A stretch of 10,455 nucleotides of DNA from CAZFAI01 sp964516555 (GTDB lineage: Bacteria; Patescibacteriota; Microgenomatia; UBA12405): assembly GCA_964516555.1 (NCBI GenBank), contig CAZFAI010000027.1:1-10455 (forward strand). Reading direction: 5' to 3'. The position numbers were made by a program, and so were the translations under genes. Positions within the stretch are counted from its first letter, which is position 1. Every line of letters starts with the position of its first letter. Below the pieces are notes generated by a model. It worked only from the letters and a program-made list of their open reading frames with translations. It was not told the origin of the DNA and searched no databases. Of the stretch, positions 1-5,022 are shown in pieces.

Positions 1-52
1 GCTTGAGGTGCGTATGCCGCGAGGCGTGGAGGTTCAAGTCCTCTCATCGGCA
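1..52 (+). tRNA. tRNA-Leu (GAG anticodon), 3' part only
   Basis: The window opens inside the anticodon arm of a long-variable-arm tRNA. The anticodon loop TTGAGGT (3-9) places GAG at 5-7 after U33, closed by pairs c2-g10 and g1-c11. A variable-arm stem GCC/GGC (16-18 with 23-25) follows. The T arm is GGAGG (28-32), loop TTCAAGT (33-39) and CCTCT (40-44), then the 3' acceptor strand CATCGGC (45-51) and discriminator A52, as expected for leucine tRNAs. CCA is not encoded, so it would be added after transcription. The 5' half lies upstream of the window. Confidence 0.85.
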
Positions 53-64
53 CTTCTTCTCCCC

Positions 65-118
65 TGCCCTGTCGTCTAATGGTAGGACAGTCCGTCAGTT
101 GACGGATTTATCGTGGTT
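65..118 (+). pseudogene. Degenerate tRNA-Gln-like copy with altered anticodon arm
   Basis: The first 26 bases (65-90) are identical to the start of the intact tRNA-Gln at 144: acceptor 5' strand, D stem and D loop. Bases 107-118 again match its variable region and the start of its T arm. Between them the anticodon arm is replaced by a self-complementary segment, TCCGTC AGTT GACGGA (91-106). This gives a 6-bp stem with a 4-nt loop, or an 8-nt loop if only five pairs form. After 118 the T arm and 3' acceptor strand are lost (TTAGAGAG instead of TTCGAATC). It cannot fold as a normal tRNA and has no valid U33-anticodon arrangement, so it is called a pseudo-tRNA. An RNA with another role is not excluded. 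Confidence 0.6.
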
Positions 119-143
119 AGAGAGACGGGAGATTAACAAATAG

Positions 144-214
144 TGCCCTGTCGTCTAATGGTAGGACAGCAGCCTTTGGAGCTGTTTATCGTGGTTCGAA
201 TCCATGCGGGGCAA
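144..214 (+). tRNA. tRNA-Gln (TTG anticodon)
   Basis: A complete cloverleaf can be drawn. Acceptor TGCCCTG (144-150) pairs with CGGGGCA (207-213) with one G-U. The D stem is GTC/GAC (153-155 with 165-167), plus t156-g164. The anticodon stem is GCAGC/GCTGT (169-173 with 181-185), and loop CTTTGGA carries TTG at 176-178, which reads CAA. The variable region is TTAT. The T stem is CGTGG/CCATG (190-194 with 202-206) with loop TTCGAAT. Discriminator is A214, and CCA is not encoded. A GIY-YIG nuclease gene begins 2 nt after the discriminator. The D arm and the 5' acceptor strand are repeated in the degenerate copy just upstream. Confidence 0.9.
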
Positions 215-216
215 CA

Positions 217-471
217 ATGTGGAACGTATATGTTTTGCGGAGTTTGATAAATAATAAACTGTATACCGGTTTTACTGGAGATTTGGAACGCAGACTAAAG
301 GAACATAATCGAGGTTGTGGAGGGAGGTTCACGAAATTAAATAAGCCTTTCGAATTGGTTTATAAAGAAGATTTTGACAACAAGCATGATGCAGTCAGAA
401 GAGAGCGGGAATTGAAAACAAGTAAGGGCCGGTACTTTGTTAAGAAAATGGTAGGACAGTCCGTCGGTTGA
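217..471 (+). CDS. Small GIY-YIG nuclease-domain protein, tRNA-adjacent
   Basis: This 84-residue protein is a single GIY-YIG domain of the small stand-alone kind (UPF0213/YhbQ-like). Visible hallmarks are VYVLRS (residues 4-9) for the 'GIY' strand, YTGFT (16-20) for 'YIG', the candidate catalytic Arg25 in the helix LERRLKEHN, and the candidate metal-binding Glu63 in AVRRERELK. The family fold is that of UvrC N-domains and homing nucleases; the substrate of these small members is generally unknown. The ATG lies 2 nt after the end of tRNA-Gln with no room for a ribosome binding site, so translation may be leaderless after tRNA processing. Residues 78-84 (MVGQSVG) and the TGA stop are read from a tRNA-like sequence that closely matches 78-111. 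The C-terminus is therefore recent or borrowed. This suggests a mobile or tRNA-associated element; mobility itself is inference. Confidence 0.85.
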   Translation: MWNVYVLRSLINNKLYTGFTGDLERRLKEHNRGCGGRFTKLNKPFELVYKEDFDNKHDAVRRERELKTSKGRYFVKKMVGQSVG

Positions 472-506
472 CGGATTTGTCTGGTTTTCAATCCATGCGG
501 GATAAC
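447..506 (+). pseudogene. Second degenerate tRNA-like copy, overlapping the nuclease 3' end
   Basis: Bases 447-480 match 78-111 with two differences (g466 for a97, g479 for a110), covering D loop, D stem and the self-complementary anticodon-arm segment TCCGTC GGTT GACGGA (460-475). Bases 490-501 (AATCCATGCGGG) match the T arm and acceptor strand of tRNA-Gln (199-210), followed by ATAACA instead of GCAACA. The 5' acceptor strand and first half of the D stem are missing; that position is coding sequence of the GIY-YIG gene. The T loop appears one base long. The element keeps the 3' part that the upstream copy has lost, so together the two imply one ancestral full-length tRNA-Gln variant. Confidence 0.6.
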
Positions 507-537
507 ATATTGTGATTTATTACACTATTTTTCCTTC

Positions 538-559
538 TTTGTAATCCAAATCTTACAAA
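538..559. promoter_or_regulatory. Inverted repeat upstream of the TM-helix gene
   Basis: TTTGTAA (538-544) and its exact inverse TTACAAA (553-559) are separated by 8 bp, about 22 bp before the ATG at 581. A further TTGTAA lies at 563-568. The spacing would suit a dimeric regulator, and the AT-rich arms make an RNA hairpin weak. No clear -35/-10 pair could be fixed around it. The call as an operator is inference. Confidence 0.3.
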
Positions 560-580
560 TAATTGTAAAAATTGGAATAT

Positions 581-1267
581 ATGGAGAATATTGCAGAATC
601 AGTTGGCAATACTTTGGTAGATGCACTAAATACACTAGTGGCTTTTTTGCCCGCACTAGTAGCAGGACTTATTATTCTACTTATCGGCTGGTTAATAGCG
701 GCGGCTTTGAGAACCTTAGTATCCAAAGGTTTGCAGGCAATTAATATTAGAAAGTTGTTTAGAAAAGCCGGAGTGGAAAAGGAAGAAAGCCAAGATACCT
801 GGATAAACGTGATATCGCAAGTTGTTTTTTGGACAATACTAATATTGTTTTTGGTACCGGTGTTTGAGGTGTGGAATATTTCCCAAGTTAACGATTTAAT
901 TAATCAGCTGATATTGTATTTGCCCAGAGTATTTTCGGCAGTAATTGTAGCGTTTTTGGGATTTGTAGTGGCAAATTTGTTTTCTGATGTGGTGGGCAAA
1001 GCTGCTTCAAATTATGGTGAGGGTACATCCAGGGTAGTGTCGGCGGTTGCTTACTATTCGGTGATTGTATTTGTCGGATTAATTGTACTTTCACAGCTTG
1101 GAATTGCACCGGAGTTAGTTCAAATACTGTTTATGGGTATTGTGGCAACTGTAGTTTTGGCGGCTGGATTGGCTTTTGGTTTGGGTGGCAGGGATGCTGC
1201 TAGGGATATACTGGATCAGTTGATGGAAAAAGGCAAGAAGGCTGGCGGCAGAGGCAAGGTAGTGTAG
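581..1267 (+). CDS. Conserved TM-helix repeat membrane protein (MscS-related, PF05552-like)
   Basis: This 228-residue integral membrane protein has about five hydrophobic segments (roughly residues 19-44, 77-98, 112-137, 153-174 and 180-203). The last runs into AFGLGGRDAARDIL (198-211), the Gly-rich motif typical of PF05552 'conserved TM helix' proteins, which resemble the pore helix of MscS channels. It ends soon after that motif in a Lys/Gly-rich tail, so the cytoplasmic beta-domain of real MscS is absent. A role as a mechanosensitive channel is thus only suggested; an osmotic or scaffold role is equally possible. The ATG at 581 is chosen over an in-frame TTG at 572 because it is the stronger start codon. 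Neither has a Shine-Dalgarno. The next gene starts 10 nt downstream. Confidence 0.8.
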   Translation: MENIAESVGNTLVDALNTLVAFLPALVAGLIILLIGWLIAAALRTLVSKGLQAINIRKLFRKAGVEKEESQDTWINVISQVVFWTILILFLVPVFEVWNISQVNDLINQLILYLPRVFSAVIVAFLGFVVANLFSDVVGKAASNYGEGTSRVVSAVAYYSVIVFVGLIVLSQLGIAPELVQILFMGIVATVVLAAGLAFGLGGRDAARDILDQLMEKGKKAGGRGKVV

Positions 1268-1277
1268 AATAGTTGTT

Positions 1278-1862
1278 ATGGATACAAAAGGTGAAGTCGT
1301 TGAGTCTTTGGTAAGAACGTTTGATATTAATGAGCTTGATAAGACAGGTGTAGCTGCGGCGGTTCAATGTGGTATCGGCCACCGATTGAATAACGCGATT
1401 ACACCGATAGAGTTTTTTGAATTTATCCCTGATGATAGAGCTAAAGAGTTGAAGAGTAAAATTATGTTGGTGAGTGGTTGTAAGAACTTTGATCTTAATG
1501 AATTTGTCCAAAATTATAATGAAAATGAGGATTTGGTAAGTGTGGCAAGAGATGCTTGCAAACATTATGCTGACCAATACATCGAAAGGTTGCGTACTGC
1601 TGGTTTCGAGGGTGATAATGCAAACGTAGTTTTGAAAAACTGGAAGGGTGAAATATTCCGTAGGTACAAAGAACTAGATTTGGCAGTTGGTGAGAACGAT
1701 GAGGATTTGCAAGCTACAAAAAATGCTTGGAATAGGGTATCGACGGTTGTCGGCGACATTGTGAGTATTGCTTATGGAGAATCAGATCTTCCGCCTATTC
1801 AAGATTATCAAGATGGCAGACAATTTTTCGATTTCGGAAGAATTGATTCTAGTACTTTTTAG
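1278..1862 (+). CDS. Unknown soluble protein with histidine-kinase-like H-box
   Basis: This 194-residue protein has no signal peptide or membrane segment. I do not recognise the family with certainty. Residues 32-44 (GIGHRLNNAITPI) closely resemble the H-box of histidine-kinase dimerisation domains (GxxHxxNNxLTxI style), with His35 at the position of the phospho-acceptor. Further on, FDLNEFVQNY (residues 71-80) resembles the 'vdLnelv' segment that often follows this domain. There is no ATP-binding domain: no N-, G1- or G2-box can be found in the remaining residues. Instead there is an acidic, helix-rich C-terminal half with many Lys/Glu/Asp. It could be a phosphotransfer or receiver-docking protein, a kinase remnant, or a chance likeness. 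It lies 10 nt after the TM-helix gene, so the two are probably co-transcribed. Confidence 0.75.
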   Translation: MDTKGEVVESLVRTFDINELDKTGVAAAVQCGIGHRLNNAITPIEFFEFIPDDRAKELKSKIMLVSGCKNFDLNEFVQNYNENEDLVSVARDACKHYADQYIERLRTAGFEGDNANVVLKNWKGEIFRRYKELDLAVGENDEDLQATKNAWNRVSTVVGDIVSIAYGESDLPPIQDYQDGRQFFDFGRIDSSTF

Positions 1863-1864
1863 AT

Positions 1865-1895
1865 TTATTACAAAAACTTTACTATTTTGTTATAA
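1865..1895. promoter_or_regulatory. AT-rich inverted repeat between two genes
   Basis: TTATTACAAAA (1865-1875) faces TTTTGTTATAA (1885-1895) across 9 bp, with one mismatch in eleven pairs. It starts 3 nt after the stop at 1862 and ends 10 nt before the ATG at 1905. It may be a weak transcript-end hairpin (no following T-run is present) or an operator for the Pmp3-like gene. The TTACAAA core is shared with the inverted repeat at 538-559. Confidence 0.3.
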
Positions 1896-1904
1896 GAGGC
1901 AGAT

Positions 1905-2081
1905 ATGATTACTATAACCATGAGCGGACTAATTATGATAATTTTGGCAGTATTATTGCCGCCACTTGCCGTGTTTCTGACAGTTGGTTTGACTTTTCAT
2001 TTTTGGGTTAATGTAATTCTGACAATATTGGGGTATTTGCCAGGGATTGTTCATGCCTTGTGGGTCATTTTAACTTTGTAA
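1905..2081 (+). CDS. Pmp3/UPF0057 (YqaE-like) small membrane protein
   Basis: This 58-residue proteolipid-like protein has two hydrophobic hairpins. The family signature is clear: ILAVLLPPLAVFLTVG (residues 13-28), then FHFWVNVILTILGYLPG (31-47) and IVHALWVI. The PPLAVF and LTILGYLPGIxHA blocks are diagnostic of Pmp3. In yeast and plants, Pmp3 proteins affect membrane potential and salt tolerance; the bacterial role is poorly defined. A usable Shine-Dalgarno, GAGG at 1896-1899, sits 5 nt before the ATG, one of the few in this window. The DUF4112 gene follows 7 nt later, so the two are likely co-translated. Length is typical of the family. Confidence 0.9.
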   Translation: MITITMSGLIMIILAVLLPPLAVFLTVGLTFHFWVNVILTILGYLPGIVHALWVILTL

Positions 2082-2088
2082 TAGTAGT

Positions 2089-2460
2089 ATGGAAGAATAT
2101 AGGCGAAGATATTTAAAGCAGGTAGAATTCCTTGCCCAGCTTTTGGATTCCAAATTTAGCATCTTAGGGTTTAGGTTTGGTATAGATCCCGTTTTGGGAT
2201 TGATACCGGGTTTTGGTGATGCCGTATCAATGGTTATTTCGCTTTATTTGGTGTCAATTGGTATCAAAATGGGGATACCTAACCATTTAGTTAGGGCAAT
2301 GATGCGTAATGTTTTGCTAGATTTATTTGTTGGTTTTGTACCTTTGGTAGGAGATGCCGGAGATTTTTTTATCAAAGCTAACCAAAGAAATCTAAAGATA
2401 ATCCGCAAACATTTGGCTTCAAGTGCTAGAACGATTGTTGAAGGTGAAATTGTGGGCTAG
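2089..2460 (+). CDS. DUF4112 family protein
   Basis: This 123-residue protein carries both family blocks. RFGIDPVLGLIPGFGDAV (residues 29-46) leads into a hydrophobic segment, and GFVPLVGDAGDFFIKANQRN (82-101) closes the conserved region. The two GxxPxxGD motifs are near-repeats of each other. The hydrophobic stretch around 47-60 and the segment near 75-90 suggest membrane association. The family's biochemical role is unknown. It is 7 nt behind the Pmp3-like gene, which suggests one transcript of small membrane-associated proteins. No Shine-Dalgarno is visible, so translation is probably coupled to the gene before it. Confidence 0.85.
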   Translation: MEEYRRRYLKQVEFLAQLLDSKFSILGFRFGIDPVLGLIPGFGDAVSMVISLYLVSIGIKMGIPNHLVRAMMRNVLLDLFVGFVPLVGDAGDFFIKANQRNLKIIRKHLASSARTIVEGEIVG

Positions 2461-2493
2461 GGTTTTTCTTAACAGTTTTTTGCAGTAAAGACT

Positions 2494-2515
2494 CTTACAA
2501 TATTCTTGCAATATT
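2494..2515. repeat. Tandem 11-bp direct repeat upstream of the 2556 gene
   Basis: CTTACAATATT (2494-2504) is followed directly by CTTGCAATATT (2505-2515), one mismatch. A repeat of one helical turn in front of a gene is a plausible protein-binding site, though AT-rich chance repeats are common. The second copy contains TTGCAA, which could serve as a -35 for a weak -10 near 2528-2533. Confidence 0.35.
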
Positions 2516-2555
2516 ATTGGTTGTCTTTGTATTGGGGACTTTAACATTTGGTTGT

Positions 2556-2906
2556 ATGGAAGAAAATAGGCCATTATTACTTTATCCTGATTCAAAGATT
2601 ACAACCAACCACAAAGAAATAAAAAAATGGGTCGAGAAGCATGGTGGCAGGCCGGCGGTGTTTGACGATCCGACAACAAATAACGACATGGTAAGTATTC
2701 GGGTTGATTTTCCTGGGAAGAGAGATGAAGTTTTTATGCATAGCAATGTAGTATCAGAAGTTGTGCCCTGGGATTATTTTTTCGAGTTATTCGATAAATA
2801 TAAGTTAGCTTTTATTTATCAGAAGCGACATGATGAGACCGAAAAAGACCTGACCTTGGCTTATAAGTTTGTTAAAAGAGAAAATATAAAAGACTTACTC
2901 AGCTGA
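2556..2906 (+). CDS. Small conserved protein of unknown function (TTxHxxIxxW...GGxPA type)
   Basis: This 116-residue soluble protein resembles a widespread small hypothetical family with the pattern 'TTDHxxIRxWaExrGGxPA ... lriDFPG ... ISWdeFFxkFdxxxLAFlYQ'. Here it reads TTNHKEIKKWVEKHGGRPA (residues 17-35), RVDFPGK (51-57), VVPWDYFFELFDKYKLAFIYQ (about 71-91), then a charged tail. No function is known to me; database labels for such proteins are often transferred in error. The ATG at 2556 is used because family members begin shortly before TTxH. The frame is open further upstream: a TTG at 2517 would add a hydrophobic, lipoprotein-like leader ending FGC. That alternative cannot be excluded. 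The 3' end overlaps the convergent gene by 12 bp. Confidence 0.75.
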   Translation: MEENRPLLLYPDSKITTNHKEIKKWVEKHGGRPAVFDDPTTNNDMVSIRVDFPGKRDEVFMHSNVVSEVVPWDYFFELFDKYKLAFIYQKRHDETEKDLTLAYKFVKRENIKDLLS

Positions 2907-3086
2907 GGACGTACTTAATGGAGATTGTGTAATGATGGGTGTGGGGAGAATTAGGGGTTGAGCCTCTAGTTTTTTGAGGATATCGAAATCAATGCTTTTG
3001 TAAGATATATACCCGGCGATAATTAAGGCAACAAAAAGGCATGCTATCAGAATGGTTCCGGTTTTATCAAAGTTGTTTTCTTCCAT
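2895..3086 (-). CDS. Small one-helix membrane protein, end of the envelope operon
   Basis: This 63-residue protein has one membrane helix (about residues 9-29: TGTILIACLFVALIIAGYISY) after a short charged N-terminus (MEENNFDK). A linker and a Pro/Ser/Thr-rich tail follow (LILPTPIITQSPLSTSSAE). I recognise no family. The helix and low-complexity tail suggest an anchored peptide with an extracellular tail. It starts 6 nt after the stop of the solute-binding protein gene and is the last gene of the minus-strand cluster, so it may be an accessory of that protein; this is inference from position. Its 3' end overlaps the convergent 2556 gene by 12 bp. No Shine-Dalgarno is visible. Confidence 0.6.
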   Translation of the reverse strand: MEENNFDKTGTILIACLFVALIIAGYISYKSIDFDILKKLEAQPLILPTPIITQSPLSTSSAE

Positions 3087-3092
3087 ATTGAA

Positions 3093-4396
3093 TTATTTTA
3101 CTCTAGTGATTGTGTAGATGGTAGGATAAGACAAGAATACTGCGGGAGATTCTTCGAGCAAAAATCTTTGGAAATCAACATAAATTTTTCTTCTTTCAAC
3201 CTGATCCATGATTTGACGACCTTCTTCTAAAAGTTTGTCGATACGGGATTCCTCGAGCTTGGTAATATTAGTGTTAGTTTGAGTTGAGTGCCAAAAAATA
3301 TACTGATCAGGGTCAGACGGAATACTTCCGTAGGCTAAAACTGCATCATAATTCTCCCTGTCGATTTGGTTTTCAATGCTCAATACTACTTCGATACCAA
3401 GAACGCTAGACCAGGAAGTTTTGATTTCATCGGCTTTTGCAAGTAAACGTCTGTCACTGATAATTAGATTGATTTTGTCAACTTTATTTTTTTCAAATAA
3501 TTCCTTGGCTTTTTTGGTGTCAAAAGTATAGTCTTTGATGTTAGGGTTATAAGCCCATGAAGAAGATGCAATTGGCCCCAGGCACCTTTCATTTTTGTCT
3601 TTTGTTTTGGGTGTGGCATAAGCTAGGGCTTGGCGTAGTTGTTTTGGGCCAATTTTTTGAGTGTTAAAGAATATAGCTGAATACATTTGGTTTGACTTGA
3701 TTTCCTGACTAATTTTTGTGTTAGTCCAATTTGTTAATTCCTGAGGTAAGTTGCTAGTCCGAATTTCGTCTACTTGCCCTAGCTTGTAGGNNNNNNNNNN
3801 ATTAATGTTTGTTCATTTGAGTCTACCGGTTCAAGACGAATTTTTTTGACATAGCCGTCTTGGTATTCAACCTTTGAAGCTTTATAAGGACCGAGTCCAA
3901 CCAAATTTTTCAGAAAGAGAGGTTTGTTTAATAGAGACATTAATGGAGCAAACTGTTTTTCAGGAACAATTTCAACTTTGTTTTCGTCAAGAGCGTTAAC
4001 AGTAAGACCTTTGATGTTTAGATTGATATCGTTTGCGGTTAGCTTCTTGCCATTGTGCCAATACATTGAGTCGTTAAGTTGGAAGATATAATTTTTTTCA
4101 TCTACAAAACTATAATCTCTGGAAACAGGTGACAGGTCAGTTTTGTCATTTTCCAGATTGACAGTAAGGCCGTAGCTCAGACGACCTGAAACTTCCGGAG
4201 GTAGATTGTTGGTTGTGTATAAACCTTCCAACCCAATTCTTTTGTAATTAAAGATTGAAATTTGGCTGATAGCGGAAAATTTTCCCCGGTAAAAATAGAC
4301 AAGAATACCAATGAGAACACCAATAACAATAAAAGGAAAGTTTTTTTTGAGATAAAGCCACAAGTACTGGATTTTAAAGTGGAGTTTCTTGATCAA
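3093..4396 (-). CDS. Membrane-anchored ABC solute-binding protein, family 5 (interrupted by scaffold gap)
   Basis: Two reading frames flank the 10-N gap and belong to one gene. The N-terminal part has an uncleaved-looking membrane anchor (about residues 20-36) and then family 5 features: FQLNDSMYWHNGKKLTANDINLNIKG (the 'L.dgv.WhdGkplTAdDV' block) and GLGPYKASKV (the 'GTGPY' block). After the gap come YKLGQVDE ('l..GevD'), FFNTQK and LRQALAYAT ('R.Al..A'), and DPDQYIFWHS. Such proteins deliver oligopeptides or nickel to an ABC permease; no permease is in this window, and the ligand is unknown. The start is a TTG directly after and in frame with the secG stop, implying coupled translation. Seen length is about 430 residues, against roughly 500 for the family. 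About 20-25 residues probably lie in the gap, whose true length must be 2 mod 3. Confidence 0.85.
3791..3800. other. Scaffold gap (10 N) inside the solute-binding protein gene
   Basis: Ten Ns are a placeholder, not a measured length. The reading phases on the two sides agree only if the real number of missing bases is 2 mod 3. Comparison with the family pattern suggests roughly 60-75 bases are missing. The apparent frameshift is an artefact. Confidence 0.9.
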
Positions 4397-4612
4397 TTAT
4401 GTGATGATAGTTTGAACTATTGAAGACAGAATAAAAAGCAGAAAGACGACAATGGTAAAAATAAAGACTACCCTTTCCCAGCCTCTTTTTTCAAAACCGA
4501 CGGTAGAGAGAATGTTGGTGCGATATTCCCCTTCTCCGTTCGCCTGAAGAAAAATTAAAGTAATCAAGAGAATTGAGAGTATTATTTGGACTATGTTTAG
4601 TATGGTATTCAT
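4397..4612 (-). CDS. secG: Preprotein translocase subunit SecG
   Basis: This 71-residue protein has two membrane helices (about residues 2-22 and 47-69) joined by a short loop, the normal SecG plan. The first helix ends in LIFLQANGEGE, matching the conserved 'iLlQ..kGeG' stretch. The loop carries FEKRGWERVVF, matching the 'f..rg.er.l...T' region before helix 2. SecG is the non-essential partner of SecYE that aids SecA-driven export. Its start overlaps the preceding gene by one base (TAATG), and the next gene begins directly after its stop, so it sits in the middle of a coupled envelope operon with two exported or anchored proteins. Length is within the usual range for short SecG proteins. Confidence 0.88.
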   Translation of the reverse strand: MNTILNIVQIILSILLITLIFLQANGEGEYRTNILSTVGFEKRGWERVVFIFTIVVFLLFILSSIVQTIIT

Positions 4613-5022
4613 TATTTCTTATTATATAAGATTAAACTGAATATATGGTAGGTTAAGCCGATGATGAAGGAAGTGACCAAAAAGGCCATAAAACCAGAGA
4701 ATTTGAGAGTTGGTATTGTGTAGTTAAACAGATTAAAGCTGGATATAAAAATTTTGGAAACGTGGAATCCATTAATTAAGATAACAGCAAGATAGAGGCC
4801 CAGGGTATCAATAACAATCCGGAAAGATCCAAGAGTTAACAGATTTATTGGCAGGAGGAGGAGTTTGAGGATGGGTTTGAGAATTATTTCAAAAAGGGCC
4901 AACACAAATCCAACTTTGATGATATTGTAGATTTGGTTGTCAAAGTTCAAGTTGCCCAAAATCTGGTTGGTAACAATTAGACTGAATACTAGTAGCAGCG
5001 AATATCTAAATATTTTTTTCAT
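4612..5022 (-). CDS. PF04020 (phage holin family 4 / YvlD-like) membrane protein
   Basis: This 136-residue protein has four predicted membrane helices (about residues 7-23, 34-60, 67-85 and 110-132). The family hallmark is visible as ILKPILKLLLLPINLLTLG followed by FRIVIDTLGLYLAVILINGF, matching the 'lirPiL..ltlPl.ilTlG.f..vina' block of PF04020. Although this family is named after a phage holin, most bacterial members are ordinary chromosomal membrane proteins of unknown role, and nothing phage-like surrounds it here. Its ATG overlaps the transglutaminase stop by 4 bp, and its own stop overlaps the secG start by 1 bp. That supports a single co-translated unit. Confidence 0.85.
   Translation of the reverse strand: MKKIFRYSLLLVFSLIVTNQILGNLNFDNQIYNIIKVGFVLALFEIILKPILKLLLLPINLLTLGSFRIVIDTLGLYLAVILINGFHVSKIFISSFNLFNYTIPTLKFSGFMAFLVTSFIIGLTYHIFSLILYNKK

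Noticed and set aside
65..134. Functional second tRNA (Asp, Leu or Ser) upstream of tRNA-Gln
   Set aside because: No placing of the anticodon gives U33, a 7-nt loop and a 5-bp stem together, and the T arm lacks the TTC loop and a pairing partner.
2517..2558. Typical lipoprotein signal with lipobox
   Set aside because: The residues before the Cys are LTFG, which does not fit the usual [LVI][ASTVI][GAS]C pattern, and the start would have to be a TTG without a ribosome site. Kept only as an alternative.
2945..2985. Hairpin CCTC...GAGG as a terminator
   Set aside because: The stem has four pairs, lies inside the 63-residue gene and is not followed by a T-run in either direction.
3093..3686. Separate short gene starting at the Met at 3686
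   Set aside because: The frame is open back to the gap, and the upstream residues (YKLGQVDE and on) continue the family 5 binding-protein fold, so this Met is internal.
4612..5022. Prophage holin
   Set aside because: PF04020 members are mostly chromosomal membrane proteins, and no lysin, capsid, integrase or other phage gene is nearby.
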